Shown: positions 1 to 9,270 of the stretch, piece after piece
Position numbering within the stretch: the stretch's first letter is position 1
Layout: each line of letters opens with the position of its first letter
Source of the DNA: Ferrovum sp. PN-J185
GTDB lineage: Bacteria > Pseudomonadota > Gammaproteobacteria > Burkholderiales > Ferrovaceae
Direction: 5' to 3'
NCBI RefSeq assembly: GCF_001581925.1
Contig: NZ_LQZA01000001.1
Coordinates: 372,001-436,000 of the forward strand
Length of the DNA stretch: 64,000 bases
The notes under the pieces: model-generated
What the model was told of the DNA's origin: nothing
Database searches by the model: none
Seen by the model: the letters and a program-made list of their open reading frames with translations, nothing else
Program-made: the position numbers and the translations under genes

Positions 1-281
1 GTCCAGAACATGGCTTGATTAAACTAACCTTATCACTTAACCAGTCAATGGTTCGTATAGATTGTGAGGATCAAGGGCCTGGTGTTGCACCAGAGGATCG
101 AGACAAGATTTTCAACCCCTTTTATCAAGGCTCAAGGCAACCTACTAGCTCTCGTAAAGGTAGTGGAATCGGCTTGTCTATTGTGAAAGAATTGGTGTCT
201 GCTCATGGCGGACAGGTATTGTTAATTTCCGGCGAACAAGGTTCGCATTTTTCTATTGAGATTCCCTATGAAGCTTGTTAA
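1..281 (+). CDS. Sensor histidine kinase, C-terminal end (cut by window edge)
   Basis: The frame is open at the left edge, so only the last ~93 residues are present. They form the end of an HATPase_c domain: G1 box (DQGPGV), F box (IFNPFYQG) and G2 box (GSGIGLSIV) follow in the normal order, so the ATP-binding part looks functional. The protein autophosphorylates and passes phosphate to a response regulator (family knowledge). The next gene overlaps its end by 14 bases and encodes a QseG-like lipoprotein, which suggests a GlrK/QseE-type envelope-stress kinase; that assignment is inference because the sensor and dimerisation parts are outside the window. Confidence 0.85.
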   Translation, partial: PEHGLIKLTLSLNQSMVRIDCEDQGPGVAPEDRDKIFNPFYQGSRQPTSSRKGSGIGLSIVKELVSAHGGQVLLISGEQGSHFSIEIPYEAC

Positions 282-807
282 ATATAGTATGCTGATAGCC
301 GCAATCGTATCATTGAGTGCGTGTAGTATTCATCAAGAAAATGATACAGCCAGTCAGTTACACAGTCAAAGTGAAACAAGATTGAAACACCGGCAAGAAG
401 AGAACCTAATTGGAACTACTTGGTTACAGATTAACCAAGATTTAAAAGTATCCACAATTACCAAACAGCAGATGGTAAATCAATGGTTAAGTGGTACAGA
501 CACATTAAACGGTATAGATCGCGTCCGCTTAATTGCGTTATTACTTCTTAATGTAGATACCCAATCACATATTCAGGCACTGCGATTATTAACCAGCATG
601 CCAGACACACAAAAAACAGACTTATTGCCTATTGTTGAATGGCAGACGGCTTTAGCAAAAAATCAAATTATTCAAGATAGTCAAATGCGTGATGTGACGC
701 AACAATTATCAGAGGCTCAATTAAAAATTACGGCTCTACAAAAAAAAATCAAAGAATTAAAAGCCTTGGAAAGTAATTTATTATCAAAACCTTCAGAAAA
801 TCACTAG
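268..807 (+). CDS. QseG-like outer-membrane lipoprotein
   Basis: About 179 residues. I start it at the ATG at 268 rather than the TTG at 256, because this gives a compact lipoprotein signal peptide ending in an LSAC lipobox with the acylated Cys at residue ~19. The rest is polar and helical, and the last ~40 residues (around QLSEAQLKITALQKKIKEL) look like a coiled coil. It overlaps the kinase gene by 14 bases, implying translational coupling. Lipoproteins in this position in enterobacteria (QseG/YfhG) modulate the QseE/GlrK kinase; I infer the same role from context, size and lipobox, not from clear sequence similarity. Confidence 0.6.
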   Translation: MKLVKYSMLIAAIVSLSACSIHQENDTASQLHSQSETRLKHRQEENLIGTTWLQINQDLKVSTITKQQMVNQWLSGTDTLNGIDRVRLIALLLLNVDTQSHIQALRLLTSMPDTQKTDLLPIVEWQTALAKNQIIQDSQMRDVTQQLSEAQLKITALQKKIKELKALESNLLSKPSENH

Positions 808-823
808 TATTTGGATAACAACC

Positions 824-2434
824 ATGAGTATTTCACGTCGTCAATTTTTATCTTGGGTAAGTCTTTTTGCAACGACTACAGGCATAGGTTTTACAAACAG
901 TACTTTGGCTGGGTTTGCTACAAATCAGACTGGAGATGCGTTTGATTTTTCATTTGAAGAATTAATTAAGCAGGCAAAGCAGTTAGCCCATAATACGTAT
1001 CAGGCTCCACCCAAACCGGATGCTCATGTGTTAGATGAGATTGATTGGGAGAATCACGGAAAAATTCAGTTTGATACAGATCATGCTCTTTTTGCTAATG
1101 GTCCTGGTCAATTTCCAATCTCTTTTTTCCATCAAGGACGATTTTTTAGAGTCCCGGTTAGAATGTTTGTGTTGGATAGTAATGAGTCAACTACCCAGGC
1201 AAAAGAAATACTTTATAACTCCCATTTATTTACCATGCCGGAAAATAGCCCGGCACGCCGTTTAACCTCTCCTGCTGCCTTCGCAGGATTTCGTATTCAA
1301 GAGAGTAGGCTCAATAATACCGCGCAATTAAATTGGCGTACCAATGATTGGGCGGCATTTTTAGGAGCGTCTTATTTCAGGGCAATCGGTGATGAATACC
1401 AGTACGGTTTATCTGCAAGAGGAGTAGCAGTGAATGTGGTGGTTGAAGGAGTTCAAGAAGAGTTTCCTGATTTCACTCATTTTTATTTTGTTCCACCTGA
1501 AGACAATAGTGACTCAATGATTATCTATGCACTATTAGATGGTCCAAGCATTACAGGGGCTTATCGATTTAAGATTACTCGACGCCACGAAGTGATTATG
1601 GAAATTGAAAACCATCTTTTCTTGAGAAAAGATATCCATCGTCTTGGTTTGGCCCCAATGACATCTATGTATTGGTTTTCTGAGAAAGATAAAAAGACTG
1701 CTGAGGATTGGCGTCCTGCAGTTCATGACTCTGATGGATTAATGTTATGGACCGGTCAAGATGAGCATGTTTGGCGTCCGCTAAATAATCCTTCAGGAAT
1801 TCAGATTTCTTCTTTTGTTGATAATCATCCAAAAGGTTACGGCTTAATGCAACGTGAGCGCCGTTTTAGTGAGTATCAAGATGCTGTGCACTATGAAAAA
1901 CGTCCTAGTTTATGGTTAGAACCCCTTGGTGACTGGGGGGAGGGAGCAGTTCAATTGGTTGAATTACATACCTCAGAGGAACTCTACGACAATATGGTAA
2001 CAATGTGGGTACCAAAAGAAAAAGCCCGTGCTGGACAATCGTTTCATTTAAACTATCGTCTATATTGGCAAGCCGATTATCCTTTTCCTCTCCCGCTTGC
2101 TGAGGTGTGCCGTACTAGTATTGGCCGCGGAGGAGAGCCTGGGGTGAGCCGTCCACCAGAGGCTCATAAGTTTATGGTGGAATTTCACGGCGATATTTTT
2201 TCAACACTCCCACCAAATACTGATCCTTTTGCCGATCTTTGGACCTCGAGAGGTCGGTTTGATTTAATTTATGTTGAACGCGTTCCTGATGGAAAACCGA
2301 ATCAGTGGCGTATTATTTTTGATCTCATTTTGCCAAAACAAGACAAAGGTGACCCTGTTGAGTTACGTTTAACTTTGAAGTCACAAGGAAAAGTGATTTC
2401 TGAGACGTGGGTATATCAATATTTACTCAGTTAA
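824..2434 (+). CDS. opgD: Periplasmic glucan biosynthesis protein, MdoG/OpgD family
   Basis: 536 residues, the usual size of this family. OpgG/OpgD proteins act in the periplasm on the backbone of osmoregulated periplasmic glucans. The N-terminus carries a twin-arginine motif (SRRQFLS) followed by a hydrophobic stretch; Tat export is characteristic of OpgD rather than OpgG, hence the symbol. The MdoG beta-sandwich domain fills most of the protein, with family-like blocks such as FAGFRI, ASYFRAIG and YGLSARG. The ATG is 17 bases after the lipoprotein stop, so the three first genes may be cotranscribed. Its stop is directly adjacent to the stop of the convergent rarA gene. No opgH glucosyltransferase is visible in the window. 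Confidence 0.88.
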   Translation: MSISRRQFLSWVSLFATTTGIGFTNSTLAGFATNQTGDAFDFSFEELIKQAKQLAHNTYQAPPKPDAHVLDEIDWENHGKIQFDTDHALFANGPGQFPISFFHQGRFFRVPVRMFVLDSNESTTQAKEILYNSHLFTMPENSPARRLTSPAAFAGFRIQESRLNNTAQLNWRTNDWAAFLGASYFRAIGDEYQYGLSARGVAVNVVVEGVQEEFPDFTHFYFVPPEDNSDSMIIYALLDGPSITGAYRFKITRRHEVIMEIENHLFLRKDIHRLGLAPMTSMYWFSEKDKKTAEDWRPAVHDSDGLMLWTGQDEHVWRPLNNPSGIQISSFVDNHPKGYGLMQRERRFSEYQDAVHYEKRPSLWLEPLGDWGEGAVQLVELHTSEELYDNMVTMWVPKEKARAGQSFHLNYRLYWQADYPFPLPLAEVCRTSIGRGGEPGVSRPPEAHKFMVEFHGDIFSTLPPNTDPFADLWTSRGRFDLIYVERVPDGKPNQWRIIFDLILPKQDKGDPVELRLTLKSQGKVISETWVYQYLLS

Positions 2435-3745
2435 CTAGCTCTTGTCTTTGTTGTATTGCTTAAAATAGGCTTCGTCTAATGCTCTGAGGTGAGAGAGTTT
2501 TTCTTGTATTTTTTGTTCTAAACCGCGCGGCGTAGGTTGGTACCACTGTGGCTTGTTCATGCCCTCTGGGAAATAGTTCTCACCTGCTGCGTAGGCTTCA
2601 GGTTCATCATGAGCGTAACGGTAGGTTTTACCGTAACCAAGCTGCTTCATAAGTTGTGTTGGAGCGTTCCGTAAGTGATGGGGAACATCCCTTGTTTTAT
2701 CTTGACTGACAAAAGCCTTTGCTTGATTAAAAGCCTGATATCCTGCATTTGATTTTGGTGCTACTGCCAGATAGATGAGTGCTTGAGCCAAGGCCAACTC
2801 ACCTTCTGGAGAGCCTAATCGCTCATAGGTTTGCGCAGCATCATTAGCAAGCTGAATTGCTCTTGGATCAGCAAGACCAATATCTTCCCAAGCCATACGA
2901 ATAATACGACGCATTAAATACTGGATATCCGCTCCGCCATCAAGCATACGACAAAACCAGTACAGCGCCGCATCAGGATCAGATCCTCTTACCGATTTAT
3001 GTAATGCTGATATTTGGTCATAAAACTGTTCTCCGCCCTTATCAAAACGCCTTAACGCATTAAGAAGTAGTGGCTTAAGATCAGAGGTGGTAACCAGTGT
3101 TTTGTTATGATGTAGAGCGAAATGATGGACTTGCTCGATCAAATTGATCAGTCGTCGACCATCGCCATCAGCGCTCTCAAGAAGAATGGTTTGCGCTTCT
3201 TTATCCAGTTGAATTGGTGGAATTAGATGAGTTAAAGCGCGTTGATACAGTTGCTCTAACTCATTATTGTTAAGGGAATGTAGAACATATACCCGTGCAC
3301 GTGATAACAGTGCTGAGTTGACCTCAAAAGAGGGGTTTTCAGTAGTGGCACCAATAAAAGTAATAAGTCCAGATTCCACATGTGGAAGGAGTGCATCCTG
3401 CTGTGATTTACTAAAACGATGTATTTCATCAATAAATAAAACAGTCTTTCTACCATCTAATTGTAAATTCTGCTGCGCCCTATCTACTGCCTCTCGTATA
3501 TCTTTGACTCCGGCTAATACAGCAGAAAGTGCAATAAACTCATCCGCCACATGTTGAGCGTAAAGTTGTGCCAGTGTGGTTTTACCTACTCCAGGTGGTC
3601 CCCATAGAATCATTGACTGCAGTTGTTTTGTAGTAAAGGCAAGACGCAAAGGGCCTTGTTCACCAAGAAGATGGTGTTGACCGATTACATGATCGATATT
3701 GCGAGGTCTTAATTGCTCAGCTAAAGGAGTAGTAGGCTGTATCAT
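2435..3745 (-). CDS. rarA: Replication-associated recombination protein A (RarA/MgsA AAA+ ATPase)
   Basis: 436 residues, full length. A DnaX/RuvB-like AAA+ ATPase that works at stalled replication forks and interacts with SSB (family knowledge). Visible motifs: Walker A GPPGVGKT near residue 50, Walker [10 protein letters not shown] near 103, sensor 1 GATTENPSF, and an arginine-finger region LLSRARVY. The C-terminal part matches the MgsA tetramerisation domain ([33 protein letters not shown]). It is convergent with opgD with no spacer between the stop codons and divergent from gltX, with about 80 bases for both promoters. Confidence 0.95.
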   Translation of the reverse strand: MIQPTTPLAEQLRPRNIDHVIGQHHLLGEQGPLRLAFTTKQLQSMILWGPPGVGKTTLAQLYAQHVADEFIALSAVLAGVKDIREAVDRAQQNLQLDGRKTVLFIDEIHRFSKSQQDALLPHVESGLITFIGATTENPSFEVNSALLSRARVYVLHSLNNNELEQLYQRALTHLIPPIQLDKEAQTILLESADGDGRRLINLIEQVHHFALHHNKTLVTTSDLKPLLLNALRRFDKGGEQFYDQISALHKSVRGSDPDAALYWFCRMLDGGADIQYLMRRIIRMAWEDIGLADPRAIQLANDAAQTYERLGSPEGELALAQALIYLAVAPKSNAGYQAFNQAKAFVSQDKTRDVPHHLRNAPTQLMKQLGYGKTYRYAHDEPEAYAAGENYFPEGMNKPQWYQPTPRGLEQKIQEKLSHLRALDEAYFKQYNKDKS

Positions 3746-3828
3746 TTTTTTATTATCTCATGACTGACGAAATACATCAGCCTCCGTTACAATAGTAACT
3801 TTATACTTTATTGGTAATATTAACAGCC

Positions 3829-5211
3829 ATGATTCGTACTCGATTCGCTCCTAGTCCAACCGGTTATCTCCACATAGGGGGTGCTCGTACTGCATTATTT
3901 TCATGGGCTTTTGCTCGTCATAACGGAGGACAATTTATTCTTCGTATTGAGGACACAGACCTTGAACGTTCAACTGATGCATCAACTCAAGCTATTTTGG
4001 ATGGCTTAAAGTGGCTAGGTATAGATTATGATGAAGGTCCGTTTTATCAAATGAAACGCCTTGCTCGTTATCAAGAGATAGTTGATCAATTGTTGAATTC
4101 TGGTCACGCTTATTATTGCTATGCTTCAAAAGAAGAGCTTGAAGCTCTTCGTACCGCTCAACGTGAGCGAGGTGAAAAACCTCGCTATGATGGCCGCTGG
4201 CGTGATAGTAAAGCGTCTCCACCCGTAGGTGTTAAACCCGTAATTCGCTTCAAAACACCGCTCACAGGTGAAGTCACTTTTCATGATTTAGTAAAAGGAC
4301 CCATTACAGTAGCTAATAGCGAACTTGATGATTTGGTTATCATGCGCGCTGATGGAGTACCTACTTATAACTTTGGTGTGGTTGTGGATGATTTGGATAT
4401 GGGCATTACCCATGTAATTAGAGGTGATGATCACGTAAATAATACGCCACGTCAGATTAATATTATGAAAGCATTAGATGCAGTTATCCCGCAATTTGCT
4501 CATGTTCCAATGATTCTTGGTTCTGATGGTGAACGGCTATCTAAACGCCATGGTGCTGTGAGTGTGATGCAATACAAAGAAGAAGGATATTTGCCCGAAG
4601 CATTAATGAATTATTTAGCGCGTTTAGGCTGGTCACATGGTGATGAGGAAATGTTCACACAGGAACAATTTATTTCATGGTTTGATTTGGGACATATTAG
4701 CCGTTCTCCTGCACGGTTTAATCCTGAGAAACTAACTTGGTTAAATCAACAATACTTAAAACAATCTAGTGATTTTGAGCTCGCTCAATTATTAGAGCCT
4801 GAGTTAAATAAAAGAGGAATAGAAATTTCTCATGGCCCACAACTCTCAGAGGTAGTTGGCCTACTTAAAGCGCGTGTTAATTTGATTCCAGAAATGGCTG
4901 ATGCAGCATTGTATTTTTACCAAAGGAGCAGTATTTCTGAAGAGTTACGTCTCCAGCATTTGAATGAAACAAACCTAAATACTATCCGTCATTTTAAAGA
5001 AATGATTCAATTCATTGAATGGACACCAACTGATATCAATGAATGCTTAAAACAAACTGTAAAAGAGTTGGGAATTAAAATGCCACAGATTGGTATTCCG
5101 TTAAGAGTAGCTGTGTGCGGACAAACACAAACCCCCTCTCTGGATGCTACTTTGTACTTGATTGGTCGTGAGGAAGTGTTAAATAGAATTAACGTTGTCT
5201 TAGATTTGTAG
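3829..5211 (+). CDS. gltX: Glutamyl-tRNA synthetase
   Basis: 460 residues, class I aminoacyl-tRNA synthetase that charges tRNA-Glu. The HIGH-type signature is HIGGARTALF near the N-terminus and the KMSKS-type loop is ERLSKRHGA near residue 245. I chose the ATG at 3829 (MIRTRFAPSPTGYLH), which fits the family start; the upstream TTG at 3811 would add six unusual residues. The gene stands alone; the insertion sequence begins about 58 bases after its stop, so any native terminator would lie in that short gap and none is obvious. Confidence 0.97.
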   Translation: MIRTRFAPSPTGYLHIGGARTALFSWAFARHNGGQFILRIEDTDLERSTDASTQAILDGLKWLGIDYDEGPFYQMKRLARYQEIVDQLLNSGHAYYCYASKEELEALRTAQRERGEKPRYDGRWRDSKASPPVGVKPVIRFKTPLTGEVTFHDLVKGPITVANSELDDLVIMRADGVPTYNFGVVVDDLDMGITHVIRGDDHVNNTPRQINIMKALDAVIPQFAHVPMILGSDGERLSKRHGAVSVMQYKEEGYLPEALMNYLARLGWSHGDEEMFTQEQFISWFDLGHISRSPARFNPEKLTWLNQQYLKQSSDFELAQLLEPELNKRGIEISHGPQLSEVVGLLKARVNLIPEMADAALYFYQRSSISEELRLQHLNETNLNTIRHFKEMIQFIEWTPTDINECLKQTVKELGIKMPQIGIPLRVAVCGQTQTPSLDATLYLIGREEVLNRINVVLDL

Positions 5212-5251
5212 AATTTAATAACTTACAAATACTTTGACGGCGAAAAGCGCT

Positions 5252-5268
5252 ATAAGTTTGTATTTTGT
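5252..5268. repeat. 17-bp target site duplication, left copy
   Basis: ATAAGTTTGTATTTTGT, identical to 6748-6764 and immediately outside the left inverted repeat of the insertion sequence. A perfect long duplication means the insertion is fairly recent and defines both ends of the element exactly. Confidence 0.9.
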
Positions 5269-5294
5269 TGTCAACGCTAAATAGAAATGTCCCC
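5269..5294. repeat. Left terminal inverted repeat of the IS
   Basis: Starts TGTCAACGCTAAATAG and ends AATGTCCCC. It pairs imperfectly with the complement of 6721-6747. A second related box (GTAGAAATGTCACC) follows at about 5302-5315. Confidence 0.8.
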
Positions 5295-5329
5295 TTTTCT
5301 GCAAAGTAGAAATGTCACCTTGTTCAGTT

Positions 5330-6646
5330 TTATTTGCTTAACTGTGTAACGGTTTGTCCGTCAGTGGTGGGTTTGCTGACGGGTGTATGTCTCCAAGGGT
5401 GGTTAGCTGAGGGTTTACGACCCATGTTTGACCTAGTTCGTTGTGCCAGTGCAATGTCAACACGTGTATTTACTGTTTTACTATCAGCCTCAGCTGCCTG
5501 TTTTTGTGCTTTGGTCATGACTGTAAATGCCATTCTCCGTTTTTGCCAAAGTAATTCCTGAGTACCATCAAAATGCTGGCATAACGTTACATTGGCTTGG
5601 CGTAATGCCAATCCTTGACCGTTTGTCTGAACCTGTATCAATTGCCCTTCATATTGAAAGGATAGGTTGTTAGATAGTCTCTTGGCTACATGCACAGACA
5701 GAATATGGCGCAAAGAGTCCTCTGTGCCTTGATACGGTAGATGAGCATCTTGCGTATCTTGTGGCGCTACGCTAAAGCGTTGGTTATATTCTTGTATATA
5801 TACAGGAAGCCAGGCGTTGGCCTCATCCATGGAGTTAATTCCTGCTAGGCGCATTTCCTTAACTAACCGGTCTTGTAATGTTTGGTTAGCTCGCTCCACA
5901 CGTCCTTTGGCTTGAGGGGTATTGGCGTGGATGCATTCAATGCCTAATTCTCTGGCTGCTCTTGAAAACTGGGTTTCTGCACTAGGGTTGGCATCACGAG
6001 CGTTGATGCGAAAGATACTGTGTTTATCGCTATATAGCGTGGCTGGTATGCCATGCTCTTTAATATGATCATATAAGATGTGCATGTAGCCCAAGGTGGT
6101 CTCAATGGAGACAAAGCGCAGTTGCATGAGTTTACCCGTTGCATCGTCGATGAACACCAGCAGCGTACAGTATTCACTACGACCCTCGAACCAGTCATGA
6201 GGGCTGCCATCGATCTGAATCATCTCACCCAATCTGGCGCGGCGCTCCCGCATTGGGTGGGTGTAGAGACGTGCCCCTTTACGAGGCATCCAGAGTTCAG
6301 CCTCAATCATTAATTGGCGTGTAGTCTCAACAGAGAGTGATAGATGGTGACGTTCCTGTAACTTCTCACAAGCTAGAGTTGGCCCAAAGTCCCGGTAATG
6401 CGTGCTAATTACTTCAATCGCCTGGTGTCGTAGCACATCAGTCAGACGGCGGTTTGAGGGCATACCACGCTTTTTACTGATTAACCCTTTTAAACCTGCT
6501 TCGCGATAGCGCTTCAGGATACGTTTGATTTGACGAACACTCACAGACAGGCGATCTGCTGCTTGTTTCTGGCCTATTTTACCTGCCGTCAACAATTCCA
6601 TAACTTGTGCTCTTAACGCTTCTTTCTGACTCATCATCCTATCCAT
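5330..6646 (-). CDS. Transposase with helix-turn-helix and DDE integrase core (ISNCY/IS1202-like)
   Basis: 438 residues and apparently intact. An N-terminal helix-turn-helix region (residues ~15-70: QKQAADRLSVSVRQIKRIL, then a second winged helix) is followed by an rve-type catalytic core. The likely acidic triad is D in QIDGSPHDWF (~145), D in LYSDKHSIF (~205) and E in KGRVERANQTLQ (~248). The C-terminal ~140 residues are basic and probably bind the ends. It is the only gene in the element. Chosen start is the ATG at 6646; internal methionines at residues 4 and 5 are also possible. Confidence 0.9.
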   Translation of the reverse strand: MDRMMSQKEALRAQVMELLTAGKIGQKQAADRLSVSVRQIKRILKRYREAGLKGLISKKRGMPSNRRLTDVLRHQAIEVISTHYRDFGPTLACEKLQERHHLSLSVETTRQLMIEAELWMPRKGARLYTHPMRERRARLGEMIQIDGSPHDWFEGRSEYCTLLVFIDDATGKLMQLRFVSIETTLGYMHILYDHIKEHGIPATLYSDKHSIFRINARDANPSAETQFSRAARELGIECIHANTPQAKGRVERANQTLQDRLVKEMRLAGINSMDEANAWLPVYIQEYNQRFSVAPQDTQDAHLPYQGTEDSLRHILSVHVAKRLSNNLSFQYEGQLIQVQTNGQGLALRQANVTLCQHFDGTQELLWQKRRMAFTVMTKAQKQAAEADSKTVNTRVDIALAQRTRSNMGRKPSANHPWRHTPVSKPTTDGQTVTQLSK

Positions 6647-6720
6647 TCAAAAAAGCCCACCATTAATTTATAACTGGCTATGAGTTTACTCACTCAGGGG
6701 ACATTTCTATTTAGCACAGA

Positions 6721-6747
6721 GGGGACATTATCATTTTTGCGCTAACA
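6721..6747. repeat. Right terminal inverted repeat of the IS
   Basis: On the minus strand it reads TGTTAGCGCAAAAATG and ends AATGTCCCC, matching the left end with one extra base. An internal repeat of the AAATAGAAATGTCCCC box lies at about 6699-6714. Confidence 0.8.
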
Positions 6748-6764
6748 ATAAGTTTGTATTTTGT
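6748..6764. repeat. 17-bp target site duplication, right copy
   Basis: Identical to 5252-5268 (ATAAGTTTGTATTTTGT) and immediately outside the right inverted repeat. Confidence 0.9.
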
Positions 6765-6810
6765 TTGTCAAAAGTCCCAGTTTAGGCTATCATTTGAGGC
6801 TTAGTTGATA

Positions 6811-6872
<62 letters not shown>

Positions 6873-6886
<14 letters not shown>

Positions 6887-6979
6887 TCTTCTATTTTCCC
6901 ACCTTTTCCAGTTCATTCCAAAATATCTCGCAATTCTCCAAATAGCTTAATAATTCATTGTTTTTAAACGGTTTTTTTA
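6873..6979. repeat. Island left attachment repeat (tRNA-Ala 3' end plus flank)
   Basis: Covers the last 14 bases of tRNA-Ala and about 93 bases beyond. It aligns without gaps to 21695-21801 at a constant offset of 14822, with about a dozen substitutions. Overlap of the tRNA 3' end is the classic signature of tyrosine-integrase islands (established); the divergence suggests an old or cross-strain event (inference). Confidence 0.8.
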
Positions 6980-7062
6980 ACAATTATTCTTCTTTTTATA
7001 AAGAATTTTTTCCGACGAAATCCAGTTTTGTTCTATGACAGCCAAGAAATTTGGGGGCAAAA

Positions 7063-7209
7063 ATGGGGGCAAGTACATCAATTGATAATTTACTTGCCCC
7101 CAAAATACCACTTACAGATGTAGCCATAAAGAATGCTAAGCCAAAAGATACTAGCTATAAGCTATTTGATGAAGGTGGGCTTTTTCTGGAGATATATTCC
7201 ACCAACTGA
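7063..7209 (+). pseudogene. Tyrosine integrase N-terminal stub (P4-type, DUF4102-like)
   Basis: 48 codons from an ATG to an in-frame TGA. The segment PLTDVAIKNAKPKDTSYKL followed by FDEGGLFLEI is the typical opening of P4-family integrases, which then should run to ~400 residues. After LEI the frame is lost and the catalytic domain is absent. Its position just inside the tRNA attachment site is where such integrases normally sit. The flanking GGGGGCAA repeats resemble those at the right ends of the island modules. Confidence 0.8.
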
Positions 7210-7594
7210 AAGAGGGTAGCAATTCCGGTGTTTATATATTATTTGAGCATGAATCGGGCGGCGGAGGTACTGGATGAAAAATTTTATAGGGATAGCTCAG
7301 GTAACAAGCTAGGCGTGGGGCTGAAGGTGTTTCCATAAAACCCAAAACCGAATCCTAGAAAGCAGAAGGGGCTCTGTAGTATCAGAAGCCCAACGCCGGC
7401 CGCGTAGTCGCAACCCATTTATTATTGATAATAGCGGATCAGCCTGAATATAACAAGAACTGTTGTTGACGATTTGTAACTGTTTATACTATAAGATCAG
7501 TAACATACAAGCCTATCTTAATGTTTATAAAGCAATAAAATGTGATGCGATTGCTTTGGTATAAGTGTTTGATTTATGTCTTCAAAAAAGGCTC
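7210..7594. other. Island spacer without a recognisable gene
   Basis: No convincing coding signal. A plausible sigma-70 promoter on the plus strand lies at 7466-7495 (TTGACG, 18 bp, TATAAG), but nothing recognisable lies downstream of it in that direction. Confidence 0.5.
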
Positions 7595-7706
7595 CTTTTT
7601 TCTCATGCTTACTTTTAAAAGAACAACAATGCCAGCTGAGGCAACAATTGAAACTACACCTTGGCAAGGTTAAGCAAGCGTGCCCGTACCGATGCAGCAA
7701 GATTAC
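7595..7706 (-). pseudogene. AbiEii toxin 5' stub
   Basis: Directly after the antitoxin stop, the minus strand reads NLAASVRARLLNLAK followed by a stop and FQLLPQ. NLAASVRARLLNLA is a typical opening of AbiEii nucleotidyltransferase toxins (recalled family pattern). The remaining ~250 codons, including the catalytic site, are missing, so the toxin has been deleted or replaced by the spacer near the integrase stub. Confidence 0.65.
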
Positions 7707-7709
7707 CGT

Positions 7710-8336
7710 TTATCCTACCGTCTCCAGATAAGGGCGCATTACGTTAGCAACGCGACAAATTTTGGCAAAGCGCCAGAGATCATCATTGGTCGCCTTCTTC
7801 TGAGCGCGAGCATCCTTTAGCGCCTCAAGTGCGACATCAAGGCCGATCTTATTACGGTGCTTGAAACAATCAGCGATGGTTTTGGCTACCGAGTAGACTC
7901 GTAGTTTGATCTGATCCCGCTGAACAAGATCGATTCCCTCTGAGTAGGACTCATCTGAGAACTGAACCATTTTGACTGGCGGACAGTCGATTTTGGGCGT
8001 ATGACTACCACGAGGCATGGCGATCCATACCTGATGTGGAAGCTGGGTAGTCAGTTCATGGAACTGCAGGGCAGTGAGAAGACAAAAGACAGCCTGTGGC
8101 ACTTTGGTTGCGATAGTGGTTAGACTTTCAAATTCGGAACCTTGATTGCTGGGCAGACGGTAAATACCTCGACCAGTCTTTTCTAGCAGGCCGCTAGCCG
8201 TCATTCGTGTCAGCACAACCCGAGGAGCTCCAATAATAGCGAGATCACTAGGGCGTAGCATCCCCTTCTGGTTGACTAGATTAAGGACGCGTTGGGTATG
8301 GGTATCGTGGCTCATAGTTAATACAGCATGTTCCAT
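7710..8336 (-). CDS. Orphan AbiEi-family antitoxin / transcriptional regulator
   Basis: 208 residues. The N-terminal half is a winged helix-turn-helix (LNLVNQKGMLRPSDLAIIG and VVLTRMTASGLLEKTGRGIYRL), the pattern of AbiEi antitoxins, which repress their own operon and neutralise the partner kinase-like/nucleotidyltransferase toxin. The C-terminal half has the matching domain (VYSVAKTIADCFKHRNKIGLDVALEALKDA). The start is the ATG at 8336; the ATG eight codons in (MSHDTH) is equally possible. No strong Shine-Dalgarno is seen. Only a short stub of the toxin gene remains downstream, so this is an antitoxin without its toxin. Confidence 0.8.
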   Translation of the reverse strand: MEHAVLTMSHDTHTQRVLNLVNQKGMLRPSDLAIIGAPRVVLTRMTASGLLEKTGRGIYRLPSNQGSEFESLTTIATKVPQAVFCLLTALQFHELTTQLPHQVWIAMPRGSHTPKIDCPPVKMVQFSDESYSEGIDLVQRDQIKLRVYSVAKTIADCFKHRNKIGLDVALEALKDARAQKKATNDDLWRFAKICRVANVMRPYLETVG

Positions 8337-9270
8337 ATTTTCGTTAAATGCAAGTTAGTGACGAATTAAAGAAACATATGAATATCGAAATCGAGACCAC
8401 TATAGTCACAATAATTTTTGTGAAAACAACATAAGCTCACCTTACATATTTAGCGTTTTAAATCACTTAACATGCAATGAAGAAAATCATTGGCGGCGTT
8501 ACTTGTCGATGCTATGAGGATTCTATTGGATAACGGGTGCCGTATCGTCGATAGTTGAGTGATAAATAGCGGGCGATATAACTAGACTAATTCGATAAAT
8601 CAAAGGGTTCTATCACCCAATAGTAATAAGAGGTGGGCGATAGCTTCGTTACAACAGTATGGGTAAGCAAGTGCAACACTTGAAGCTTATGCATGGCAAT
8701 ATGCTGATTAAAAAACAAGTGATCTGTTTGAAGCGTTCAAGACATGAATCAATTCAGCCTTTTAAGGTTCTTTTATTTACTGGAACGGCAAACGTGATCC
8801 TACAGGTTGAGAGTAAGAGAGGATGAAATGCTACATATAAATTGACTACTTAGGGTCAGCTACCTCGACGGATATATTAACAGTATGTTTTTATGTCATA
8901 AAACAAAGGAAGATTTGACTAGGGATCTTTTTTGTATACTTAAATCATTCATAAGGCCACTAATCGTACTAAAAAGCGTTACTGTCTTCCTGGTTAAGTT
9001 GTTATTTAAGTGTATATAACATAGGGAGGATAGAATTTTTAATGCTTACCTGTAATCTGCTCATCGCCTCAAACACTTAACATTTGGTCAATAAACGCCA
9101 ATATAAACTTCTAATCATATTAGTATTAATTGACGTCTAACAATCATATCAATAGCCATAAAACAATTTAAATGAATCGGCTTTCAACTACTAATTTAGT
9201 GACCATATACGACAATAATAAATAGGAGGTAGTATACGAAATTGACAATATATAGGTGTCTGACTACCAT
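8337..9270. other. Gene-free island segment, AT-rich
   Basis: About 930 bases with no open frame that resembles a protein on either strand. The first ~100 bases presumably hold the antitoxin promoter. A weak inverted repeat (CTATCACCCA with TGGGCGATAG) lies near 8609-8643. I see no tRNA or IS ends. Confidence 0.5.

Larger units (their letters stand above)
5269..6747. mobile_element. Complete insertion sequence of ISNCY type (IS1202-like), 1479 bp
   Basis: Bounded by imperfect terminal inverted repeats: 5269-5294 begins TGTCAACGC and ends ATGTCCCC; the complement of 6721-6747 begins TGTTAGCGC and ends ATGTCCCC. A second TGTCCCC-like box lies inside each end, so each terminus has two related boxes, probably transposase-binding sites. 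One intact transposase gene fills the element on the minus strand. A perfect 17-bp direct repeat flanks it. The unusually long duplication and an HTH-plus-DDE transposase fit the group formerly listed under ISNCY around IS1202 (established knowledge; family membership inferred). Confidence 0.88.

Noticed and set aside
5240-5275. IS target resembling a dif/Xer site
   Set aside because: GCGC-ATAA and a later GTCAAAA loosely resemble dif arms, but spacing and the XerD half do not match; not enough to call.
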